Below are positions 55,338 through 64,000 of a stretch of DNA of 64,000 nt, piece after piece. Source of the DNA: Brassica napus (lineage: Eukaryota > Streptophyta > Magnoliopsida > Brassicales > Brassicaceae); NCBI RefSeq assembly GCF_020379485.1, contig NC_063444.1:9186652-9250651 (forward strand). Reading direction: 5' to 3'. Made by a program: the position numbers and the translations under genes. The notes under the pieces were generated by a model, which saw only the letters and a program-made list of their open reading frames with translations, was not told the origin of the DNA and made no database searches. Position 1 is the first letter of the stretch; every line of letters starts with the position of its first letter.

Positions 55338-56238
55338 AGTTAATATAACTCAATCTCACAATCAAACTATTAGACATTCAAAAATAGCACCTAACAATCA
55401 CAATCAACTAGCATATGTGTTTTTCTCTACACGCATGGTCCAAACACGGCAAAGAAACAGAGCCAAATCAACTGATCACATTAACAACATGTAAAATCTA
55501 TCTATTTACATGTCAAACTAATTAGCCTTTTCAAGTCTATTAGGAATTGAGAACTATAAACGTGAATCGAATCGAATTGTGTTTTAAAACGTGAATCGAA
55601 CTCAACAACAAACTACAATCAACTCAAACACAAACTAAAAATCAAAACCGTAAATGTGAATCGAATTGTGTTTTCAATCAAAGCAATCTCTATCTACTAC
55701 ATGCAAAACCATAAAACGAACAAAATAAAGAAAAATAATAAAGGGGATTTCCAAACCCTAACCTTCAATTTTTGGGAACCGAGATGAAGCAAGAGCAAAA
55801 GAAGAACAATGTGAATCTAATCGTGACGACGATTTCAAAGGAAAGACGAAGAGATGTGACGAGGAAGGAAGGACGAAGAGATGTGACGACGGCGGAGATA
55901 ACAGAGGTTAGACGAAGAGATGTGACGATGAAAGAAGGAGGACGACGGAGAGATGGGACGACGATTTCAACCTCTCCGACAGACTTAGACGGCCAGCTCA
56001 AGACGGTGGCGACGGCGAACGAAATCGCATCTTCTTCAATTGAGAAAGAGTCAGAGACGAGGAAGGAAGGACGATACAATTGTGTTTTCTTATAAAACTT
56101 TTATTCCTTTTATAAAATTAATTTTTTTTATGGTAACTACATGTTAAAGAAAATGACAAAATAGGGTATTCACTATTGTTTATTCTATAGGGACAAAGAT
56201 TTATGATTTAATACTAAAGGGACAAATCTATAGTTGTT
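55338..56238. other. 5' region of the Ulp1-like gene within the MULE
   Basis: Non-coding. 55840-55960 contains three to four copies of GACGAAGAGATGTGACGA, a purine-rich minisatellite. No promoter element is evident. Confidence 0.5.
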
Positions 56239-56488
56239 TTGTTCTATATTGCCAATTTTCCCTTTGTTTTTCGAACGTCATAAATTCACTTATGATGTTG
56301 GATTTGGTACTTCGGTTAATTTCTTTTTTTTTTTGACTTATTGACCGTTTCTAATTTTTGACTTCTCATTTTAGCTTTTTTTTTTAGTTAGCAAACCATT
56401 CCCTTAATTTAATTTGAATAACATAATAAATTAATAACTATTTCAAATGGCGCGAACCATTTGAAATAATACTAGACATTTTTAAACA

Positions 56489-59015
56489 TCTATAATAATA
56501 ATTTAGAGTTTTCTCTCACCTCCTTGCGCCACGTCACCATAGAGGGAGGGGCAAATTGCACCACGTGTCAGCTCATCATTCTTCAACTCTTTTTTCCATT
56601 TTTAACAAAACCTATATGGGCCAGCATATATTGTTCACGTTTATAACCGAAAAATGTCCTCTGTTTGGGCCGTCCTGCAGTCATATTATTCAGGCCCAGT
56701 GTAGAGTTTCATCATCGCAGTAATAGAACTCTGCCGCAGCTCTGGTTTTCATTTATGTACTCTTTAAATATGTGCATTAACGTGATTTGACCACTTGCCC
56801 ACCATCTAGCATTGAATCGACCTCTTCATCTTTCACGGTAACGGGCGGAAGCTCTCCTATATATTTGCAAGATCCCCAGTGAAGTATTTGCTACATTGTT
56901 TTCTTTTTTTTTTGTTTCATCTCTTCTTGAGATTATTAGGCATTGGATACGATGATTTAGTCGACAATGATAGGAATTTAGTAAAGATTGTGCTTGATCA
57001 TCGGGCCGTCGACGCTGTGCTCTATGATTGAGAACGTCGCTTTGATAAAGGCAAGCTTCCTCATCTTCTTCACGATAAAGGTAATTAAATCCCAACTTAT
57101 GAACCCTAACCTCCTTGAATTTTCAACTAATCGTAACGGGCACACTGGTTTTGGACCAAATAGGAAATCTTTATTTATGTAATTGTGAATACAGTCCTTC
57201 GTCTATGGCTTCAGTCGGTTGGTTTGGAACTGTAGACCTTAAAGAGGGCTAGGGCCGCTGTTCCATCAAAGTGTGTTGATTCTTCTGCTAACTTGCATTC
57301 TCATTTAATTTCTTCTTCTTCTTTTTTTTTAAATTCGCAGGGATCGACAGATAGAACGAAGCTTATGGTACAAAATTCAGAAATTCAATAATTATACGTT
57401 TCTAGCTTTACTTTTCAAGTCCTTTTCATATTCCTCTATTCTTCCGTTCAAATGTGAGATTTTTTTAGTGGGTTTATTACAGAATCGCATGTTGAAATGG
57501 AGTTACAGTGACGAATATGCTTATTACTTATCGATATGTCATATGGACGGCGTAGCGTTGACAACCAAGGTAGTAAAATCAGCTATAAAGAGAGTACTTG
57601 GCCACTCTGAATTTGGAATACCAGTTTCATGACTATTTAGTATTTACCCTCTCTTTATGTGCAAGAGTTAACTCACATATTGGAACCATGAGATTTAGAA
57701 ACAAATGAATAATATATGGTTGAATTTTTTTCTTCCGGTCTTACTGATATCTTATCTTAATTATTTCGTATGTTTACAAGATTCTAAATTGATTTAAACT
57801 TCGTGATTGTTTAAGAGATGCAGGGAAAACATTTTGTAGGAAGTTAAACAGAGAAAGTCAACAACAGGTCCGAGCTTGGCAGATGAGTTGGTAGCTTGAA
57901 GAAGACTTTTCTCTTGGAATATTTGCAGTTTAGGAGTTGTTTATCATAAGTAAAGGAGTTGTTATCATAAGTAAGAGTGCTGAAGGGCTTTGGGAATTCC
58001 GACTGAGGGTCGTAATCATAAACAAAGCAAAACGTAGGTCTTGAGGTGTTCTTAGATCGCAATTGAGAGTTCAACAGATATTCAAGTGATATTTGATTTG
58101 TAGATTTTTTTTTATTCAGATTCGGTTATCCAGTGTACGCTGGTTCTATTTTGCAAGTCGTCTTCTTACATTGAATAAGAAATTACCGAGATCTGAAGGT
58201 AGGATTGAGAGTTGTTATTGAAAGTTTGTAGCTTATGTCTTATCAAACGGTTCTGCTACTAATTTAGCAGTTAAATTTTGGATATCTCGAGGACTGTGCA
58301 GCTGATTGTAAAGCTCGATCAGTATGAGTCTATGAGACAATGCTATGAACACTTTTTAAGGTCATCTATCCACTATTAGTAGATAAAATGTTAGTCTACC
58401 GGTTCGAGAAATACACCAAAAATTGCTCATCTGATGCTTGATGTGGAACAAAATTGTTGTTGCTTTCTTTTGTGATGAGACATGTGTTTCCAACTTATAA
58501 ACTATTTGTATGGAGCTCCGACTTATTAGTTACATATGTTTTTCCTTTAAAATTATATATTCTAATCACGAGACATTAAACTAATCTTTAGTTTTCCCTA
58601 TTATATGTCACAACGATGGAAAAATCAGAACGTTGAACACAAATATGTGGTGCATTTTCTTATATGCTTGAGCAACAAAAGAAGTTAGTTTAAAATGATG
58701 TGCTGATCTTTTAATTAAAGCATCACAGATATTGAGCGTATATTTTTCTGTTAATGATTATACTAATTATGTCTTTTTCCTCCGGCATTTTTTTGTTTGT
58801 TTTAGATTATGAATCGGTTTCCTTTCTGTTAAACATCTTCTCGCCATTTGAATTACCAATATTAGAACACTCCTGTTTTATAAAATAAGTTTTGGAAAAA
58901 AAATATACAAAATTTTAAAGTGAATTCTAACCAAAAACTCGGTATTTTTTATTAGGCTAACAAATCTAAAAAATAAAATATACAAACCCGGCGCGTAGCG
59001 CCGGAATAACACTAG
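56489..59015 (+). mobile_element. Helitron (2.5 kb, non-autonomous)
   Basis: It begins TCTATAATAATAATTTAGAG and ends with a GC hairpin (CCGGCGCGTAGCGCCGG, 58988-59004) and CTAG (59012-59015), with A (56488) and T (59016) flanks. The Dof 2 unit has the matching empty site near 41268-41285. The interior holds leader-like and unrecognised exon-like sequence (56820-57350) but no Rep/helicase or RPA ORF. Confidence 0.9.
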
Positions 59016-60111
59016 TAATATAATAAACTTTGTGTATCTGTTTTTTCCCGCATATTACAACACTCTGACATTTGAGATCCCCCGCCCCCATATTTTTTAA
59101 GATTAGAGGAACATTTGTTACACCCCTCAAATAGTGATATATGGAGGTGAGGAGGTGATTGTGGTTTTGGAGAGAGGTTGCTTGATAACGTGTTTACCAA
59201 GTTTGTCTTGAAAAATAAGATTACTCGATATATAAACCCTTTTTGTTATGAGACTCTTGCTTTCTGGATACTCATTATTGCTCGCTACCTAGGCCTTTTA
59301 GTTCTCACTATTGTGTCCATTTCTCATATGGTCAATTCTATACATATATATAAATTAGTTTCTCACAAACACACTTTCTTGCCTCGTGGTATTTGGCTTT
59401 GCAGTCTATTCTCACAAGACGTATCCTACATTTAATACATGAAACTCCTAAGCATATCTTTACATCAACAGTCTTATGATGAGCCAGTAAAACATGTATG
59501 AACCCACATAATACTCACACACATTGTATTTGGAATAACTCACAACTTAACTGTTAATTAAGTCTGATCTCTCAAAAAATCCACTAATAAATCCGTAGAA
59601 AGTAAATTGTCTAAGTGTTTTGTCGATTTCGAAAAATAGGGATTTCATATTAATGTTTTACTACTTTTTTTTTTCATACCGGGTATTATTCAACGTTTTT
59701 ATCTATTTAAAGATGACAAATCTTGTGAAGATTTTCCTATTGAAAATATTATATTCCTCGCCAATGAGACTGCGCGTGAGCTTTCACGCTCGCAGATATT
59801 CTCCTTCGTAATAAACGCCTACAAGTTACGATTGCTTTGACTTTAACTGCCATTATACTCTCAATGCCTCATAGATATTTTTCTGTTTATATGACAACTC
59901 ATTTGATAACACTATGATTCTCTAATTTTCATATACATCCAAGAATTAAGAGTAAGAGAGCCTTGGTTTTTGACTAATCTTAGCTTAAGGTTTATTGTGT
60001 GAAGAGATCTTCAGATTTTATTGATACACAACCTCTGACACGTTTTGCTCATAATCTCAGTCTTTTAAAAACAAAATGTATCTCTTCTTCAGTTTCCACT
60101 CCCCAAGAATT
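59016..60111. other. Shared upstream flank of Dof gene 3
   Basis: Homologous to 41285-42280 and, more loosely, 29480-30700. Short open stretches here (for example 59620-59811) match non-coding counterparts in the other units and are not genes. Confidence 0.6.
59774..59789. promoter_or_regulatory. Conserved palindrome upstream of Dof gene 3
   Basis: GCGTGAGCTTTCACGC has perfect 6-bp arms around GCTT, 390 bp before the ATG. The other Dof copies have the same element with one arm change. Confidence 0.4.
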
Positions 60112-60118
60112 TATATAA
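60112..60118 (+). promoter_or_regulatory. TATA box of Dof gene 3
   Basis: TATATAA lies 61 bp upstream of the ATG at 60179, after TTTCCACTCCCCAAG. Confidence 0.7.
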
Positions 60119-60178
60119 GAACCCCCTTCACAACACCAAAGATCACAACAACAAAACCTAGTAGAGCTCTTGAGGGAA

Positions 60179-60913
60179 ATGGATAAGTTGAGTGTTATCG
60201 TTAAGGGAGACCATCAAGTGAATGAAGAGAAGCCTCCACCACGACTGTGTCCAAGGTGTAGCTCAGACAACACCAAGTTCTGTTACTACAACAACTACAG
60301 TGTGTCTCAACCTCGCTACAACTGCAGGAACTGTCGCCGATTCTGGACCCATGGTGGAGCTTTAAGGGACATACCAATTGGTGGAAGGGCCCGTAAAATC
60401 AAGCGTACAAGTATAGATCAGCCATCTGTTTCTCAGGTACTTTCTGTTGTCCAACAGGTTAATCATCACCAACCTTTCTTACATGCTCAAGAAACCAACG
60501 AGTTTCTTGGAACTTTTGGTGGTGCTGTTGGGAACCATTTCAGTTCTTCGCCTGAAATTCATGGTGAAATGGTGCTTCCAATTCAAAGTATTCCACCAAT
60601 GGATCGCTTTGATCTCTTTGATGTTACGTTTAACCAAGGTTATTACGGTGTTGGATTCAATGATTTGGTTGGTAATCCTTTGATGAACCAATCAATCGGT
60701 GGACATGTTGATAACTATAACAGTTATCGCATGAATCAAGAGGATCCAAACAATCGAAACCAAAGCTTCAACAACAGCATCAACATGAATCATAATACCA
60801 GCACTAGTGGAAGCAGAGGATATCCAGGCACTGATCACATGACCGACAACAACAAAGACAGGAACAAGTGTGTGTTTAGTTCCTCCTATCACTTGGAGAA
60901 GTATGGTCCTTGA
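60179..60913 (+). CDS. Dof zinc-finger transcription factor 3 (DOF4.4-like)
   Basis: Single exon of 244 residues from the ATG at 60179 ([20 protein letters not shown]). The Dof domain ([36 protein letters not shown]) has all zinc ligands and the canonical YYNNY. RKIKR follows it. The tail is Asn-rich and ends [13 protein letters not shown] binding to AAAG cores is expected; targets are unknown. It is separated from gene 2 by about 17 kb, nearly all of which is transposon or relic sequence. Confidence 0.9.
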   Translation: MDKLSVIVKGDHQVNEEKPPPRLCPRCSSDNTKFCYYNNYSVSQPRYNCRNCRRFWTHGGALRDIPIGGRARKIKRTSIDQPSVSQVLSVVQQVNHHQPFLHAQETNEFLGTFGGAVGNHFSSSPEIHGEMVLPIQSIPPMDRFDLFDVTFNQGYYGVGFNDLVGNPLMNQSIGGHVDNYNSYRMNQEDPNNRNQSFNNSINMNHNTSTSGSRGYPGTDHMTDNNKDRNKCVFSSSYHLEKYGP

Positions 60914-62396
60914 TTCATAACCGTTTTACCCGTTATCTCTTTTTATTAAGCTAATAATGGTTCAGTTTTTCTTTTATGTTTTCTGTTGGGTCTTCTTGTT
61001 TTATCAGTTCTGTTGGGTCTTTTATTTCAATCTTATATAGTCTAAAAGTTTGCATCTTTGTTTACTTAAGATCAGACATAAGTTATATGTCTGGTCTTTT
61101 TATAAAATAAATAGTTAATCATCTATGTGTTTTCAAGTGTTTTATGTATTGCTCTGTTTTAGTATATTCTATGTTTTTAAATTACGCCTAAGCACATAAT
61201 GTGAGAAGCATTAATATAAGGTTAATCTATGGTTATGTCTGAGAATTAAACTTGTATTTTGTGACCGTCTGAAATATTAAACTTGTATATTCTATGTTTT
61301 TAAATATTAAACTTGTATTTTAAATTATGCCTAAGCACAAAAGTTTTGTTGTTCGATGGTCTTAAAATTCAATTAAGCAGTGTAGGGATAAATGATTTTG
61401 TGACCGTTTAGAGTTTCACTATTGAGCTCCTAATTTGTAAATCATTTTTATTTAATATGATAACAGAATAACGGCTATGTTGTGGCGCCAACTCTTTCAA
61501 ATGGTATGGGTACTGTAGTACTTTGTATTTCTTTTGTTCATCTACAATTTATAAAAATAGAATTTTGAGTTTCTGTTCTTCCCTTTTACTTTTCCTGTTT
61601 TTAAGTTATAAAGTGATTTTTGGAGATGTTTTAAAATAGGTTACTCGATATATGAACATTTTTCTTTGGTGTGGTCAACCATACAAACTTTACTCTTATA
61701 GTCGAGTTTCATTTCATGTCTTCTCGGCATTGATACTTTGATAAGTATTGTCAACTAATGTCTTTACAATTTATACCACTTTTTCTACCTGTATTAACTA
61801 TTAAGTAGGGGAATCTTGTAACATATCTCTCGCTCTTTAAGAAAACTTATTTTCGCATTATGTACGAACTTTCTCATTATCAGTATTTATTTCGGTATCT
61901 ATTACATTTAAATGTTTTTTGTTCTGTTTTGACTTCTTTGTATTCACTATTTTTGTTTATTTATCTTTTTAAAATTTCAAAATTTAAATTTATTTTATAG
62001 ATATTATATTCTAAATTTTGTAATATTTTTTTATATTCCATAAAGCAATATATACATGTACATATTTTGCTTGAAAAACCAATTCTTCTTATACAATTTT
62101 AAATATATAGAAAAATCATTTTTCGTTTTGTTAGGATTAGAGAAATTATTGATTTTTAATTAAATAATTTATTTTTGAAAAATTCAAATTTTATATTTTT
62201 GTTAATTTATATATTATAAAAGTCTCTATTAATTTTTTTATTTGATACCTTTTTGATATATTTTCTTTAATTGAAATTGTATATTACATAATTTTTATCT
62301 TACAAAACTTTTATTTTTCAAATAGTTTATATATTCATATAATTTATCTAATACTTACAAAATAAAACTTAGATGTATGAAACACATGATGAATTT

Positions 62397-62437
<41 letters not shown>

Positions 62438-63128
62438 TATCTATTAAATTTTATTAATCTAAGAGTTTGCCACTTTTAGTTAAATAATTTTATTTTGTGG
62501 TTGCAATTTGTTATGTTAAATATTGCTATTAAATAATCAAATATATATATATAGATATATATATATATATATATATATTGATAATATGTTTTTAATGAGA
62601 CTATAAAAACACTTGTTAACACATTTAGTTTTTTTAAAGAAAATTTAGCAGATTTTTTAATCAAGAGAATAGTACTAATGATTAACGAATTTTCCATGAA
62701 AACGGCATCAGTAATAACTTAATTTCTAACTGAATTCAAACATGATACTGATAATCGAGTTGATTCCATGATTATAAGTTATTCTATACCGGACCAGACT
62801 AACATTGTTTGCTTATTTCGTAGCTTTTATAAATGTTTTAGATTTATAATTACATAAAATCTGGTCGAGGTTGAAACCTACACATAAAGAAAACTCTTAA
62901 TATGCATTATATTTCTCAACAAATCATTATTGAATTAATCTGTAGTAAAGTTTTTTTACCCAGGTAGTTTTCTCAAATTTCAGAAAATGATTTAATTAAT
63001 TGATTTTCAATTCTCAGAAAATATATTAATTGATTTAAAAATCATGTTATGGCTTAATTCTTTTTTTATTGGTGTTATTGCCTAATACGTTATATCCTCA
63101 CCAGTTTTATACATGTTAAATACAATAA

Positions 63129-63174
<46 letters not shown>

Positions 63175-63515
63175 TATGTTTACAGTTTACACATACTAAT
63201 AGTTCTGTTTTAAATTGTCACTATTCACTCAATGTCTCCAGATTTTGTTTATGTGAATACGACTCACGACTCATTTAGCCACATCTTCTTGATTCTCCAT
63301 TAATCATATAAGGACAAGAGTTAAGAATAAGAGAGTCTTGGTTTTTAACTAGGCACCCTAAATTTAGCAAAAAAAAAAACTAGGCACCCTAAGGATTATG
63401 GTGTGTACAGATCTTCTGATTTTATTGTTACACAACTTTTGACACGTTGTTCTTATAATCTCACTCTTCTAAACCCGAAACGTATCTCGTCTTCATTTTT
63501 CACGCCCTAATAGCC
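60914..63515. other. AT-rich intergenic DNA between Dof 3 and Dof 4
   Basis: 60914-61350 is Dof 3 3' flank and includes a short local repeat around TTAAACTTGTAT. The rest is AT-rich, with (AT)n microsatellites at 62399-62432, 62540-62578 and 63132-63177. 63300-63515 is the Dof 4 promoter, with AAGAGAGTCTTGGTTTTTAAC shared with the other copies. No LEA relic is visible here. Confidence 0.6.
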
Positions 63516-63522
63516 TATATAA
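63516..63522 (+). promoter_or_regulatory. TATA box of Dof gene 4
   Basis: TATATAA lies 73 bp before the ATG at 63595, preceded by TTCACGCCCTAATAGCC, a variant of the motif seen before the other three genes. Confidence 0.65.
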
Positions 63523-63594
63523 GTAGACACCCTCAAAAAAATCAAACCAACAACAACCATTATCATATAATTTAAGACTTGTATTTAGAGAGAT

Positions 63595-64000
63595 ATGGAT
63601 TACTCTGGTCTTTTTGTTGAAGATGACAACCAAGTGAATGAAGAGAAGCCTCCAGCGCGAGTGTGTCCAAGGTGTAACTCAGACAACACCAAGTTCTGTT
63701 ACTACAACAACTATAGCGCGTCTCAACCTCGCTATAAATGCAGGAACTGTCGTAGATACTGGACTCATGGTGGGACATTAAGGAACGTACCGATTGGTGG
63801 AAGTGGCCGTAAAATCAAACGTAACAGGTTAGACCAGCCTTCTTTTTCTCAGGTGATTTCTGTTGAGAACCAACAGGTTAATCATCACCAACCTTTATTA
63901 CATGATCAAGAAACCAACGAGTTTGTTGGTTCTTCTTCTTCTTCTGCTGCTGTTGTTGGTGGGAACCATTTCGGTTCTTTGCCTGAGTGTCATGGTGATA
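63595..64000 (+). CDS. Dof zinc-finger transcription factor 4 (partial, runs off the window)
   Basis: ATG at 63595; 135 codons are open to the window end, so the C-terminus is missing. The N-terminus ([20 protein letters not shown]) and the finger ([37 protein letters not shown]) are closer to the general Dof consensus (RRYWT, YKCRNC) than the other three copies, so it is probably the oldest branch of this cluster or the counterpart of a different Arabidopsis member of DOF4.2-4.5. A Ser run (SSSSS) precedes the cut. Confidence 0.9.
   Translation, partial: MDYSGLFVEDDNQVNEEKPPARVCPRCNSDNTKFCYYNNYSASQPRYKCRNCRRYWTHGGTLRNVPIGGSGRKIKRNRLDQPSFSQVISVENQQVNHHQPLLHDQETNEFVGSSSSSAAVVGGNHFGSLPECHGD

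Larger units (their letters stand above)
48079..56262 (+). mobile_element. Autonomous-type MULE (KI/Kaonashi-like) with transposase, GRF and Ulp1-like genes
   Basis: An 8184-bp element has perfect 24-bp terminal inverted repeats (48079-48102 and 56239-56262, beginning GGGAAAATTGGC) and a perfect 9-bp target duplication TTTGTTTTT (48070-48078 and 56263-56271), the size made by Mutator transposases. Cargo: MURA-type transposase (plus), a GRF-type zinc-finger protein (minus) and a five-exon DUF1985-Ulp1-like protease gene (minus). MULEs that carry Ulp1-like genes are known in Arabidopsis as Kaonashi (KI) elements. Transposase and protease genes each have a single disabling lesion, so the insertion is recent. 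It lies 36 bp from a Helitron, inside the LEA-Dof array. Confidence 0.93.

Overview
This window is plant nuclear DNA, almost certainly from a Brassicaceae genome (Brassica or a close relative). The low-copy genes are an alpha-carbonic anhydrase, a mitochondrial-type group 3 LEA protein and a run of Dof4.4-like zinc-finger genes. From memory, this matches the order on Arabidopsis chromosome 4 around At4g20990-At4g21080 (ACA4/ACA6, a LEA gene, DOF4.2-DOF4.5). All gene names and synteny statements come from recognising sequence by eye; nothing was searched.

Layout. 1-3000: repeat-rich DNA and a Helitron-like segment carrying fragments of a beta-hexosaminidase gene and an RPA-like OB-fold gene. 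3671-7617: a six-exon alpha-carbonic anhydrase gene. Its last intron holds a LINE ORF1-type (DUF4283/zinc-knuckle) retroposon, and its last exon lies inside a perfect 299-bp palindrome. 8137-8632: a small hAT-like element with an 8-bp target duplication. About 9.4-19.4 kb: remains of a MULE-type element with a DUF1985 gene, split by a three-LTR, gag-only retrotransposon (11734-17971, target duplication AGAAT). 19622-20871: an F-box pseudogene. 22265-23428: the LEA gene. 24-30 kb: AT-rich DNA with MITEs, a LINE 3' end and an SPT6/GTB1-like pseudogene.

30.8-64 kb is a tandem array built from a [LEA + Dof] unit. Intact Dof genes lie at 30784, 42362 and 60179, and a fourth at 63595 runs off the window. 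LEA relics lie at about 40493 and 46813. Transposons have expanded the array: Helitrons at 32699-33979, 43867-44649, 46994-48043 and 56489-59015; a LINE at 34091-39287; and an 8.2-kb MULE at 48079-56262 encoding a MURA transposase, a GRF-type zinc-finger protein and a DUF1985-Ulp1-like protease. Several borders are supported because the tandem paralogue retains the empty site. A tRNA-Gly(GCC) gene lies at 40093-40163.

The most notable object is the carbonic anhydrase palindrome. The retroposon insertion seems to have copied the flanking last exon in inverted orientation, so the host pre-mRNA would fold into a perfect 147-bp hairpin that includes its own final coding exon. This could be a newborn source of small RNAs. 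Next are the three-LTR composite retroelement and the nearly intact MULE.
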